The notes: generated by a model from the sequence alone, not told the origin. A DNA stretch of 64,000 bases from Paulinella micropora (GCA_009731375.1 BJOX01000167.1:409503-473502); one strand, 5' to 3'. Numbered from the stretch's first letter, positions 43,901 to 54,583 are shown. Translations and numbers: made by a program.

Positions 43901-46327
43901 CCTGCCAATTGCTGAGGCTATAGGAGCAAACGTCTTTTCCTGGCTCGTGGTGAACGTCTGTGTCACGTTCTGGTCGTGCCACAAAGTCCAAGTAGAGCCG
44001 TTCGTGCTAGTAGCCATCTTCCACTGGCCGGGCGCATACGAGGTCGCGGAATTTATGCTACTGGCAGAAGTAACGTAGTACTGGGTCAGTTGAACCACCC
44101 TACCCAAATCGAGCTGTAACCAGTTGCCATTCACAAAAACGCCGCTGATGGTCTTGCCAGTCACCCCCAATGAGCCACTCCAAACGCCCGTAGTAGCGTC
44201 GTAAGGGCCTGTGCCCATGTGTGTAGTGCTGACGGAGTTGTCGAACGCGAGTCTAGCATCATACAAGACGTTGTCCCCGTACCTCCCATCGGAGCTCGCT
44301 GTATAGGTGTACATATCGGGGCTGACCCAGGGGTTCGTAGTCATGTTGCTCGGCATCTTGCTGCCAGTGGCAGCCAGGCCGAACATCAAGTTATGGTAGA
44401 TCATATTACCACCAGCTTGCATCGCGCCACCAGACGTTAGTGACATCAGCGCTGTGGTGATGGGCAGCGAGCTCGGCAGCGAGAAATTGCTTTGGGACAT
44501 TTCGTACGTGCTCGGGTTGTACTGCAGCACCATCTTGCCTGAACCGCTCGCTTGGCCCGACCTCACCGGCCTGATGGTAGTCGAACCAGATGTGCTAACA
44601 TCCATGTCCGCACCGCTCGCGTTCAGCACGATCGCGTTTGTTGCAGGTACCGATAGGGCGTTATCGCACCCGCCAATCGCAATGCTGTCCGCCCCCAACA
44701 CGGCGCCCGCATGTGACCCGATAGCTACGGACCGCGCTCCTTGGTTTGTGGTGCCCGCATAATATCCTATCGCCACGGATCGCGCCCCTTGGTTGGTACT
44801 GCCCGCCGTCGCGCCTATCGCCACGGCGTTGTCGCCTTGATTCTCGTTTCCGGTAGTATCTCCCACTGCGACAGCGCCCGAGCCTTGCGTAACCATCCCA
44901 GTATAATCGCCTATCGCTATGCTGGCTGCCCCTTGCTTCATGTCCCCGCCGGCCAGGTAGCCTACAGCGAGCGCGCCGCTAGCCTGTCGGAAGAGATCCT
45001 CTATCGTCTTGGTGTTGATCACGCCCGTTTCCTTCACCAGTATGCCGCTAGTGACGGGCATGGGCAAGAAGTCGCCCTCCGCGTAGCTCATGGCACCGTC
45101 CGCTCCGGCCGCCAACAGCTTCGTACTTGCAGGAAGGGAGGCCGGCAGCTTGAGTGCACAAGACCCGCTGGAAGGAGCCGATAGAGTGCTGTTGCCGCCA
45201 GCCCCTGTCAGCGTGAGCGTCGATGAGCTTAATTGGCTGCTCAGGCCTAGCACACCGTCTGGGTCGACCGTCACCAGCTGCGCGGCCGAGGCGGGCAGAG
45301 GGTTAGGCAGCCTCGCGAGAGTGTCAGGAATCGTCGTGACCATGTAGTCGGTGTCCATGAGCACGATCGCGCCATTACCGCTAGGAGCCAGGGACGGCTG
45401 CTTGAGCGTCCTGTCCTTGACCGCAAAGATCGACCCGTCTGGGTCCATGGTCACGATGCAGTCGTCTTGGGTAGGCATGATCGACGGGAACTTCACTGCT
45501 CCTGCCACCTGGTGGTCGACGTACGCCTTGGGCGCTAGCTGCGAGGCCTTGGTAGGGTAGCTGGTGTTCTCGAGGCAGCCGGCATTGTATAGCTGGTAGT
45601 CGAAAGCCAGGCTCCGCATGTACCAAACCCCCGCCCCGTTGTTTTTAGTGCAGATTACGCGCAGGTACCGAGCGTAGTCGGCCGAGGTTGCCGGCGTGAA
45701 CGTGCGCAGGCTGTCGCCGACAAAGGTCTGGGCCGTCTGGCTGTCCCAAGTGAACCACCGGCTGCCGTCCGCGCTGTAAGCAACTACCCAGTCTCTGGGC
45801 GCGGTAATAGCCCCCGCAGACGTGAAGTGGTAAGCAGTGACCTTGGCGTGCATCGGTAGATCGAGCTGGAGCCACGCGCCCGCTACAGGGAGATTATCAA
45901 CCATCGTCTCGATCATGGCGGCATAGTTGTTGCTGCTGTAGCTGTCGGGCGCAGTGGTGCCCCATAAGGTCGAAAAGTCACTGTCAAAGGCCAGGTAGGC
46001 CTGGGCGGAATTGCTAGAGGCTGAGGCCACAAAGCCAGCGGAGCTGTTAGAGGTCATCCCGGCCGGCTGGTTAGTTTTCGCTTCGGTGTTTAGCGTCAAG
46101 GTAATTAGGTCCGCTAGATCGACCAAGTGGGGGTTCCCGGACGTAGTCAGTCTGTGAGCGGTATTAAGCGCTACCGCCTCGTTCGCGGCCACGCCGCCTG
46201 CCGCCCATTTTACGCCCCCGTCACCGTCGCTAATCAGGACATCCCCCGCCTGTCCGTCGGCCGGCAGCACGAAATCGTCGGCCGCTCCATCCAAACGACG
46301 CCGTTTGTACGACCTCGCAACTTCCAT
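40955..46327 (-). CDS. 1790-aa modular virion fibre/adhesin (YadA-type head repeats, F5/8-type C domains)
   Basis: The largest gene. It begins with an NLS-like YKRRRLDG tag and a phage-tail-fibre-like segment. Domains by eye: F5/8-type C (discoidin-like) module at about 95-243; YadA-type head repeats at 450-555 (SVAIGYYAGTTNQG-like units, about seven); further discoidin-like modules at roughly 690-850, 1040-1190 and 1350-1530; Ser/Thr/Ala-rich linkers in which a block reading TIASTGTVAL and PASLPGSTSLVTLDS recurs; a C-terminal beta domain (1640-1790) resembling a C1q/TNF-type head. It is a probable trimeric receptor-binding fibre with carbohydrate or lipid-binding discoidin modules. The frame is intact over 5.4 kb despite repeats, which argues for recent function. 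Confidence 0.85.
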   Translation of the reverse strand: MEVARSYKRRRLDGAADDFVLPADGQAGDVLISDGDGGVKWAAGGVAANEAVALNTAHRLTTSGNPHLVDLADLITLTLNTEAKTNQPAGMTSNSSAGFVASASSNSAQAYLAFDSDFSTLWGTTAPDSYSSNNYAAMIETMVDNLPVAGAWLQLDLPMHAKVTAYHFTSAGAITAPRDWVVAYSADGSRWFTWDSQTAQTFVGDSLRTFTPATSADYARYLRVICTKNNGAGVWYMRSLAFDYQLYNAGCLENTSYPTKASQLAPKAYVDHQVAGAVKFPSIMPTQDDCIVTMDPDGSIFAVKDRTLKQPSLAPSGNGAIVLMDTDYMVTTIPDTLARLPNPLPASAAQLVTVDPDGVLGLSSQLSSSTLTLTGAGGNSTLSAPSSGSCALKLPASLPASTKLLAAGADGAMSYAEGDFLPMPVTSGILVKETGVINTKTIEDLFRQASGALAVGYLAGGDMKQGAASIAIGDYTGMVTQGSGAVAVGDTTGNENQGDNAVAIGATAGSTNQGARSVAIGYYAGTTNQGARSVAIGSHAGAVLGADSIAIGGCDNALSVPATNAIVLNASGADMDVSTSGSTTIRPVRSGQASGSGKMVLQYNPSTYEMSQSNFSLPSSLPITTALMSLTSGGAMQAGGNMIYHNLMFGLAATGSKMPSNMTTNPWVSPDMYTYTASSDGRYGDNVLYDARLAFDNSVSTTHMGTGPYDATTGVWSGSLGVTGKTISGVFVNGNWLQLDLGRVVQLTQYYVTSASSINSATSYAPGQWKMATSTNGSTWTLWHDQNVTQTFTTSQEKTFAPIASAIGRYVVMVFIVAGSSNLVGRVVNEIASLKFDFNDYVYLPRNLSPPSDVTDAANKGYVDTQTSKTPLTIGTSTIASTGTVALSLPSSLPASTSLTSLTSAGQLSASALKVPASLPGSTLLVTLDSAGQLDTGAASSLSLSGAGGTSTLSAPGTGSSAIKTFSGLPSVVSLVTVDGSGSLAHAQPVGHSLAFTDSPSGSRMPNGMTSASWTSGSQTFVVSASGSFSTSVPYKAFDGNGTGTFWCTPLSVYNTSTGAYTSNKFKTVGGSNVNGEWIQLDFGAEVRLTAYYITTSVQRSPRKWVMAVSDDGNTWTTWQAQTTNYNFADATETAFTPTAPVICRYAVLIVTENSGVNNYFQISALSFDYSGLALRVKNLALPANGTDGANKSYVDSHTHTSPLTIGTSTIASTGTVALSLPSSLPASTSLTSLTSAGQLSASALKVPASLPGSTSLVTLDSGGQLATGAASSLSLSGAGGTSTLSAPASGSSALLLPTALPSNTSFVSLSSGGQLAASSVRVPASLPGSTSLVTLDSSGSLGTSAVTSLTPYSFPVWSNASSNSATWAVTAYAYETGYGDTWQPWRMFDNITTGDTGFLGKIFYNSSGVYTASLVTGLGYTVQSTNGVQGDWVQLRLVDGTSMRLRDFDWYPRLAEVNQWSTWPRRIAVFGSNEASATPSSWTELYRSGSDMSTWLVSELYRTFTLTSQGYYKVYRFVIESLYVPVGGNGYIRIAEIKPRFWTGKQTFETDASGNIVFGSTPESHSHTSPLTIGTSTIASTGTVALKLPSALPSAGTDRVLQLNDLGEFELGTWDRGHWLTSDTTVTVNSGTGRKIPVDGVVRLAPVYGNITVSNANGFTTWQNTSGMPRKWLITASFKFITSAAATNNPPTSGAFYDVWVERNSVRPASSTGVQQAEGNFEVTGGAHGLYSNGRYTSLSLSGIMEVAANEYIWFEAYGDTQGAVTWKLVIGGTAVYERGRVTITEIPG

Positions 46328-46376
46328 TGGTTGCTGATTAAATAATATAACAGGAGGAAAAGTTTTTTTAATTAGT

Positions 46377-46595
46377 TTACAGGATCTCGTCTAGAAAATT
46401 GTCCACGAAGCGCATGCGTTCTTCCCAAGTGTCTCCACCAGGGACATCGCGAGCGGGGTTGATACAGGCGCCATCGCCGTAAGGGCGGCACACGAGCGAG
46501 GCCAAGTCCCGGGGGTCCCCTTTTTTACAGGTCCCGGACCAATACAGCTGGCCTTCGAAAAAGCAGGCGCCACAGGTAGGACAGACTGCTAGCAT
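46377..46595 (-). CDS. Small Cys-rich protein, 72 aa
   Basis: A zinc-binding-like CPTCGACFFEGQLYW opening, then CKKGDPRDLASLVCRPYG and ACINPAR. This QLYW...GDP.DLA.LVC..YG...CINP pattern is one I recognise from short conserved proteins of marine viruses and phages with no known function. A CCTCTTGTTC motif lies about 20 bp upstream on this strand. Confidence 0.7.
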   Translation of the reverse strand: MLAVCPTCGACFFEGQLYWSGTCKKGDPRDLASLVCRPYGDGACINPARDVPGGDTWEERMRFVDNFLDEIL

Positions 46596-46610
46596 TTTGT
46601 GATTAATAGA

Positions 46611-46620
46611 ACAAGAGGAA
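46611..46620 (-). promoter_or_regulatory. CCTCTTGT promoter-like motif on minus strand
   Basis: It follows a T-run on the minus strand, about 17-25 bp before the ATG at 46593-46595. Confidence 0.45.
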
Positions 46621-46642
46621 AAAAACAGTTTAATTGTCTTTT

Positions 46643-47496
46643 TTACTGCTCGGCCAACAGTGCCCGAACTCTTTGGAAGAACCCGAGGAGACGCATGTTT
46701 ATTTCTTCCGCTGTTTCCCTCCAGTACTTTTTCTTGCTCACATTGCAGGAGACTTCTACCTCGTCGTATTCCAGTGCGTTACGTTCAGTTCTGCGACCAA
46801 ATATACCGTATGCGATATCCCCCCCGTCCCGCCACGGATCGCTCTGACAAATATCAGGCACAAGGGGGGGCAGGGACATGGTATTGCACATGTGCCAGTG
46901 GTCGACCCAGGTCCAAGACATCCACACGTTGGCCTTCAGCGGCTCATGGCAGACTGGGTTGGTATATTCCCTGACTATGCCCACTACCTCGGCTGGCATA
47001 TTAAACTCCTCCNNNNNNNNNNTCTGACCATGCCCACTACCTCGGCTGGCATATTAAACTCCTCCTGCAGCAGGTACAGACCCTTGTGCTCTGCGGCGAT
47101 CAAGCCGGCCACGGTGCGCATCAGCGGATCATCGGCGGGTACTGCCATTACCAACTGATCCAACACAGAACACATCGCATATTCGCGATCCACGCCAGTG
47201 CATTCCCAATCCATGCCCTCGCCGTTTGCGTAGACACCCAGAAGATCGACCGTCCGGTCGGATATGTCAACTAGTTCCTTCAACAGGTCTGATAACACGT
47301 CACTCAATGAGACACCAGGCGAAAGCCCCAGATATGCTCTACGCTGGTAAAAATGCAACAATGCACGCTTCGCGTGTTCGGGCACTGGCTGACGAGCGAC
47401 TCTGCGAGTAAGCGGTGGCAACTGCAGGCGACGTCGTTTAAGGGGATGGGAGTCCGTACCAACGGTCGTTCGTTTGTTACGCAGAGCGAGCATCAT
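46643..47496 (-). CDS. Unknown protein interrupted by a 10-N join with duplicated flanks
   Basis: The N-terminal part (ATG 47494-47496, with an NLS-like LKRRRLQLPP) and the C-terminal part (47012 down to 46643) are in different frames on either side of the gap at 47013-47022. The roughly 38 bp flanking the gap are almost the same on both sides (both contain GGCATATTAAACTCCTCC), so the gap looks like two unmerged contig ends and the gene is probably intact in reality. The protein is helical, unrecognised, with a C-terminal Trp-rich segment (WMSWTWVDHWH). It is the last viral gene before the right TIR. Confidence 0.5.
47013..47022. other. 10-N assembly join with duplicated flanks
   Basis: Near-identical sequence on both sides shows overlapping contig ends that were scaffolded rather than merged; the true gap length is probably negative. 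Confidence 0.85.
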
Positions 47497-47540
47497 TTTG
47501 CAAAGGTGGTACCTAGACACAGGAAGACAAACCAGGGTGA

Positions 47541-47640
47541 AGCAAAAGTTTCGCGAAAATTTCTATGTGTTTTGCGGCGCGGCAGAAAAAAGCAAAAGTT
47601 TCGTGAAAATTTCCCCTTGTTTGCGGCGCGGTAAGTTTCC
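47541..47640. repeat. 50-bp direct repeats at inner end of right TIR
   Basis: Two units of 50 bp start AGCAAAAGTTTCG(C/T)GAAAA (47541, 47591) and run through TTTGCGGCGCGG. They mirror 11904-11993. The first unit contains the palindrome TTTCGCGAAA. Confidence 0.65.
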
Positions 47641-48406
47641 GCGTAACTGTCCTCAAAATGTGACAAAGGAAAAAAATGGCAAGGGTCTAGTTCCGGCTGC
47701 TACCCATTTCCCTCGGTTTGAAACCAGAGGGTTGTGACCTGGTCACGACGACGAAACCGACGAGTCTCGTGCCACGTCGAACCTTTTCTACCCGGCCGGC
47801 CCGGAGGTCTTTTTTGTCCCCCCCCTCAGGCCTATCGAAAATTTTAGCGAAATTTTCCTGCAAATCACGGCCCGCGGCTCAAGGCTGGGTACGGCCAGGC
47901 CCCCCTCCCCCCGGTGGTCCAAATCCGCCACCTGCGCATATATATATTTCTCAACTGCATCGACCGCTCCTTTGGACCACAAGGCCCCAAAGGGCGGCTA
48001 AAGCGCCAAAAGAACAGACTAGAAAAACCCGGGCGGATTTGGACCACAATCTGTCCCGTGCCCGCGGTCGGCTGACGCGGCCATGGTGCAGTCGTGCCCG
48101 TGGTCAGCATGCTCCCGGTTAGTCGACCCAGCTCACGGTGCCATGGTGCCATGGTCGCCATGCTCCCGGTCGGCCGACGCGGCTCACCGTGCAGCATGTA
48201 CGTGGTCCGACGCGGTCCAAACAATATATACGTCCAGGTGTCCGATTTGGACCACACCCCACACTCTGCTCCGTGCCGACGGTGCGGCCGACACTGCTCG
48301 TGGTCCAACGCGTTCCAAACTATATATACGTCTCCGTGTCCGATCCGGACCACACACGCCGCGGGAGAGGGAGGAGGAGGAGGAGGGGGGAGGGGGGAGG
48401 GGGGTG

Positions 48407-48476
48407 GCTCCTGGCGCAACAGTGATCCAGGCAGTCTACTGAGATACTACACTGGTTTGATCACTGTTGCTCTAGT
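48407..48476. repeat. Imperfect palindrome in right TIR, copy R1
   Basis: Arms GCAACAGTGATC (48416-48427) and complement (48459-48470), centre about 48443; counterpart of L2. Confidence 0.75.
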
Positions 48477-48790
48477 GATCCCCTCCCTCGCTCATCCCCT
48501 GGTGGTCCGGCGCGGTGAGAAGAATATATACGTCTCAGTGTCCGATTTGGACCACGCGTCGATTGTACCATGGTCCCGTGCCGACGGTACGGCNNNNNNN
48601 NNNGTACCATGGTCCAGTGCCGACTGTACGGCCGACCCAACTCACTGTGTCGACTGTACCATGGTCCCGTGCCGACAGTACGGTCGACCCAACTCACGGT
48701 GCAAGGGTGCAGTGGTCCAAAGCAATCCAAACAATATATACGTCTTCGTGTCCGATCCTGACCACACACGAGAAGGGGGGGGGAGGGAGT

Positions 48791-48863
48791 GCTCCTGGCG
48801 CAACAGTGATCCAGGCAGTCTACTAGAATACTACACTGGTTTGATCACTGTTGCGCCTGGGGC
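48791..48863. repeat. Imperfect palindrome in right TIR, copy R2
   Basis: Arms GGCGCAACAGTGATC (48797-48811) and complement (48843-48857), centre about 48827; counterpart of L1. Confidence 0.75.
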
Positions 48864-49901
48864 CACCCCCCCCTCCCCTTCGCCCCCCTTGTGGTCCGGC
48901 GCAGTGAGAAGAATATATACGTCTCAGTGTCCGATTTGGACCACGTGTCGACTGTACCTTGGTACCGTGCCGACGGCACGGCCGACACTGCCCACGGTGC
49001 AGGGGTGTCGTGGTCCGGCGTGGTCGAGAAGAGGATATACTGCCTGGGTGCAGATTTGGACCACCACACTGATGACACACCTGACAGTGTCGTCGACACA
49101 CTGCCACGTGTCTTATGTGCGTGGTCCAGCGAGGTCCAAAAAGAAATAAGTTGTCGTCCCGGACCGCAGTCGTCGGGAGAGGGGAGAGGGGGGAGGCCCG
49201 TACGGAGGACTTTGCATCACCGACCACGTGAAGTGCCGCAGTTTTGCTCTGTCTACCGATGCCACTCCGAGATATGTGAGGATACAGAGGACTTTGCATC
49301 ACCGCCCACGTGAAGTGCAGCAGTTTTGCTTAGTATTCACTCATCGAGTAGTCAGCAGCACGCTGAGTCGTCAGCTAACTTTTTAAAAAAAAATGTGTGG
49401 CTGAGAGTATTTCAAAAATAAGGGGACTCACACTTGTGGGAGGGAGTCCGGTGCCACCGCCTGCCAGAAAAACTTTTATTGCATATTATGATAGCGTGTG
49501 TCCTGAACTGTCGAATGCCACTTTCCCCTACCGGAACGGACCAGCTAATTTTGCAGGGGAAAGCCGCAAAGTTTGGTTTTTTAAAAATTCCAAAATCCTG
49601 CCACCACAAAAATCATGTGTTTCCTGCCACCTGACGCCACCCCGCGTGATATGGTCGAAACCTGCAGCACACAGGGACATTTCGGCATTGCATTTATCGT
49701 CCGAATCACTCCTTGTTTTGGCTATATCAACTGGTGGCACCGGTGGCCGCAAAAACAGCAAGAAACACGAAAATTGTGGTTGTGGATAGCAAATGTCATT
49801 TTGCACTGCGCGGGCCGGGACAAAAAGGCAATGGATTATCCAATCCCTGGCAAATTTGCATCCTGTTCTTTCAGGCAAATCGGTAAAATAAGACAGATTG
49901 A

Positions 49902-50270
49902 TGTATGTACATACATAAATACATACATACATACATACATGTACATACATACATATACATATATGATGTACATACATATACATACATACATACATACATA
50001 CATACATACATACATGCATACATACATACATACATACATACATACATACATACATACATAGATACATAGATACATACATGCAAAGATATATACATACATA
50101 CGAAACATACGATACTACATACATATAGATAGACAGACAGACAGACAGACACATGTACACACACACACTTACACACACAGCCAGCCAGCTAGACAGACAG
50201 ACAAGACAAGAAAAGACAGACAAGACAGACAAGGCAGACAATACAGACAGGCAGGCAGGCAGACCTACGA
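49902..50270. repeat. (ACAT)n and (CAGA)n microsatellite abutting the viral right end
   Basis: ACAT repeats begin immediately after the TIR, then GACA/GGCA repeats to about 50270. There is no gap at the junction. Confidence 0.9.
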
Positions 50271-50640
50271 AGGAGGATCCGAAATTTCCACGTTCTAGTG
50301 TAAAGCTAGCAAGGGCCTAGGGGATTGTCCTCCATCCATCCATCCATCCATCACACCATGCATCACATCATCAGTACTACCATCCATCATCTTGCATCTA
50401 TCATAGCCATCTCATAGATTCACCATGATTGCCATGCCACATTATATGGTTTTTTCCCAGCACGTCGCGTTTTATTGCCGTGAAATTGAGACTTCCGTCA
50501 TTGAGGATTTTCTCCCGTATCAGTTATTGGTAATTGCGTTTTGCCCCTCCTTCTTCCAATATCGACCGCATCTTTGATTGAACCGGTAGGGCCTGTTATT
50601 CTGACCTTGGGATCGGGAGCCGAAGGCCCTTTTAGCACTC
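50271..50640. other. Non-coding host DNA
   Basis: A short unique stretch with a (CATC)n patch at 50330-50352. No gene is supported. Confidence 0.5.
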
Positions 50641-51290
50641 CTTTTCTTTTCTTTTCTTCTTTTCTTTTCTTTTCTTTTCTTTTCTTTTCTTTTCTTTTCT
50701 TTTCTTTTCTTTTCTTTCTTTTCTTTTCTTTTCTTTTCTTTTCTTTTCTTTTCTTTTCTTTTCTTTTCTTTCTTTTCTTTTTCTTTTTTTTTCTTTCCTT
50801 TTCTTTTCTTTCCTTTCTTTTCTTTTCTTTTCTTTTCTTTCTTTTCTTTCTTTTCTTTTCTTTTCTTTTCTTTTCTCTTCTTTTCTTTTCTTTTCTCTTC
50901 TTTTCTTTTCTCTTCTTTTCTTTTCTCTTCTTTTCTTTTCTCTTCTTGTTTTCTTGTTTTCTTTCTTCTTTCCTCCCTTTTCCTCCCTTCCTTCCTTCCT
51001 TGCTTCCTTCTTTCTTTCTTTCTTTCTTTCTTTCGTTCGTTCTTTCGTTCGTTCGTTCGTTCGTTCGTTCGTTGGTTCGTCCGTTCGTCCGTCCGTCCGT
51101 TCGTTCGTTCGTTCGTTCGTTAGAGTCTCGTTCGTTAGAGTCTCGTTCGTTAGAGTCTCGTTCGTTCGTTCGTTCGATCTTTCTTTCATTCATTCTTTCT
51201 TTCTTTCTTTCTTTCTTTCCTGCCTCCCTCCCTTCCCTCTTGTCTTTCTTTCTTTTCTTTTTCTTTCCTTTCTGCTTTCCTCTTTGAATG
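50641..51290. repeat. Long polypyrimidine tract (CTTTT)n, (CTTT)n, (CGTT)n
   Basis: About 650 bp of nearly uninterrupted pyrimidines on the + strand, with pentanucleotide TTTTC repeats, then GTTC repeats and three copies of TTAGAGTCTCGTTCG (51120-51165). The Lys/Glu/Arg-rich open frames on the minus strand are artefacts of this tract. It could adopt triplex (H-DNA) structure. Confidence 0.95.
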
Positions 51291-51966
51291 TTATGATATT
51301 GTACGCGGTAGATAACTAAATTTAGTGTCTCTAAAAAGTCTATGCATTACAATCTCCTTGAATGATGCAATCAATACAAGCCTATATGATTGTAGAAGGT
51401 AGCAGAGAACAGGCAAATTTGACATAGCTAGAAGCACTCAAATGAAGTAATACGAGTATATTTCAAGTGTGCACAAGTAAGGAAAGAAGATGAAGCTTAC
51501 CATTTGTATGATATGTACATGTAGAGAGGAGCGTAGGAACACATAGACAACGTATATAGATATCAACGGATAAAGACTGTGTGTATACGTAATGATTTGC
51601 TAAGAATATAAACTATGCAGAGAATGATGAAGCAAAAGGCATGTGAATATTGGATATATGCAATCCGTGGTAAAAGAGGAAAAGGTAAGATAGAAACAGA
51701 TAGGGAAAGGGGGTATGAGAGTAGGCAAAAAAGCAATTAAGAGGGCAGTATGTACAAAGAGCAGTGAAGGCAGCATAGAAATAGTATATGTGAGAGAAAA
51801 ACATGACAGGAGACGGGGAGAAAAAAATTAAGAAAAGGAAAAAAAGGAAGTAATGAAGGGGGAAGAGCAAGAGGTATAGATGAAGAAAACTATAGATACA
51901 GTGAGCGATGCAAAAGAGGGAGAGAAAGTAGAAGGGAGCGTTAAGGTACATGTATAAGGAAGGCAC
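51291..51966. other. AT-rich unique host DNA, no gene seen
   Basis: A purine-rich, AT-rich stretch without coding signal or recognisable repeats. Confidence 0.5.
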
Positions 51967-53139
<1,173 letters not shown>

Positions 53140-53553
53140 GGTTCAGATCTAACTATCTCCTACAATGACGATTTTGTGTCCGCCGTTAATCGCGCGCAGC
53201 GCAAGGGCTAAACAGGCAACCAACTCCTGACCATGGCTGATGAAGTCGGGGCGTGATGCAAAGGGTTGATGAAGTCGGGGTTGTAAGAAGGTAACTCACA
53301 ACGAGCGTGAACTCCTGAAACTTCGACTTGCTCATGGCATCATCTCCTTAGGGCACGCGCTCCTGGGGAGTGTTCTAGTGTTGTACCGTATAGTTCAAAA
53401 GGGCTCGGCTACCTTTCGGCTTGAACTGGGCACAGACACCAACCACAGCGAGACAGTGGTCGGTGTGCAGCTTGGCCGGTGCTGAAAGTTCTTGTCCGGG
53501 GGTAGTATAGGAGGCCATGGCTTTCAAGCTAAGCCACGCCCATAGATTAAACA

Positions 53554-53560
<7 letters not shown>
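53140..53560 (-). repeat. Dispersed repeat unit A, right copy (inverted relative to left copy)
   Basis: Reverse complement of 8685-9090 with scattered substitutions. It ends in TAAACAT followed by (CTAT)n, just as the left copy is preceded by (GATA)n then ATGTTTA. Confidence 0.8.
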
Positions 53561-53588
<28 letters not shown>

Positions 53589-53709
53589 TTATGGGGAGAA
53601 GAGGGCCTAGAGTGCTGGCTGGGAAGCCGTTAGATAGATAGATGGATAGGTAGGTAGGTAGGTAGGTAGGTAGGTAGGTATATAGGTAGGTAGATAGATA
53701 AATAGATAT

Positions 53710-53751
<42 letters not shown>

Positions 53752-53752
53752 G

Positions 53753-53802
<50 letters not shown>

Positions 53803-53803
<1 letters not shown>

Positions 53804-54228
53804 GTATGAGATCTCGACTAATGTCAGAAAAAAGGAGCTTCTGATTTCGTCAACCAAGGAAGTCTGTGGGTAAAGTATGAACCCGATGCCCAGCTAAGCC
53901 GTGATGTTTGCACGGAAGGGACTGATACAGGCGATACCAAANNNNNNNNNNNNNNNNNNNNNNNNNNNNNNNNNNNNNNNNNNNNNNNNNNNNNNNNNNN
54001 NNNNNNNNNNNNNNNNNNNNNNNNNNNNNNNNNNNNNNNNTCGACAGTCTAGTATAAACCGACAGAGCACTGTGGGTTTTATTCCGGGCTCAACAAGCGA
54101 GAAAGGGCACCCTGAGGGAACAGGATTGTGCTTCCCGTCGCTATTTCGGCATGTGACTTATAGGCGTATGGCTAGGCACACATAAGGCACCCCACCACGG
54201 GCCCAGCACACCCACACCATCCCCTAAT
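53803..54228 (+). repeat. Dispersed repeat unit B, copy 3, with 99-N gap
   Basis: Same orientation as copies at 5053 and 8082. The middle is missing (N at 53942-54040); by comparison with copy 2 the gap should be about 100-115 bp. Confidence 0.8.
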
Positions 54229-54354
54229 TCTTTGTCTGTCGACAGATGGCACCCATTTCAAAAAATCAAGCCCAAGGGAGGGTCAGTGACACCTCAAGTG
54301 GCCTTGGTTCACTCCGTGGAGTAAATGATGAGATCAACTGATGAGATATCGAGG

Positions 54355-54419
<65 letters not shown>

Positions 54420-54477
54420 TTGGACAGATAGATAGACAAATAAATAGTCTAACTGAGCAGCGCAAAGTGTGGGAAAG

Positions 54478-54514
<37 letters not shown>

Positions 54515-54548
54515 AAGTAGGGGAGAGGGAAGTGAAGAGAGTTTGCTG

Positions 54549-54583
<35 letters not shown>

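Larger units (their letters stand above)
9719..49901. mobile_element. Integrated double-jelly-roll DNA virus (polinton-like / small NCLDV-like), about 40 kb
   Basis: A GC-rich, intron-free, densely coding block is bounded by inverted repeats of over 2 kb. It encodes a double-jelly-roll major capsid protein, a penton-like protein, an A32-type ATPase, a RuvC resolvase, VLTF2/VLTF3-like factors, a polymerase-helicase, PCNA, both RNR subunits and a tyrosine recombinase. The boundaries were set where the two arms stop matching: left CAATCTGTCTTATTTTACCG from 9720, right its complement ending at 49900. Beyond them lie unrelated microsatellite-rich flanks. Family assignments come from motifs read by eye; an integrated provirus or endogenous element is inferred from gap-free continuity with host microsatellites at both ends. 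A misassembly of a free virus through microsatellites cannot be excluded from sequence alone. Confidence 0.88.
47570..49901 (-). repeat. Right terminal inverted repeat
   Basis: Reverse complement of 9719-11970. It carries the same modules: inner GCGGCGCGG repeats (just inside the boundary, 47541-47640), palindromes R1 and R2, GTGGTCC/GGACCAC modules (48202-48255, 48300-48353, 48502-48555, 48891-48944, 49010-49064) and the outer segment ending CAGATTG at 49900. A 10-N join at 48594-48603 again has similar sequence on both sides. By eye the inner 250-300 bp equal the left arm, whereas the outer few hundred bp differ at several percent of positions. Confidence 0.95.

Noticed and set aside
9719-49901. 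Classical Polinton/Maverick or adintovirus
   Set aside because: No protein-primed family-B polymerase, retroviral-type integrase or adenain-like protease was recognised; the polymerase is family-A-like and the recombinase is a tyrosine type.
9719-49901. Mriyavirus in the strict sense
   Set aside because: VLTF3, RuvC, capsid and ATPase would fit, but I see no HUH endonuclease-SF3 helicase; an SF2 origin-binding-type helicase with a polymerase domain is present instead.
50498-51193. Lys/Arg/Glu-rich 231-codon minus-strand ORF
   Set aside because: It is a translation of a polypurine tract (the (CTTTT)n tract read backwards).
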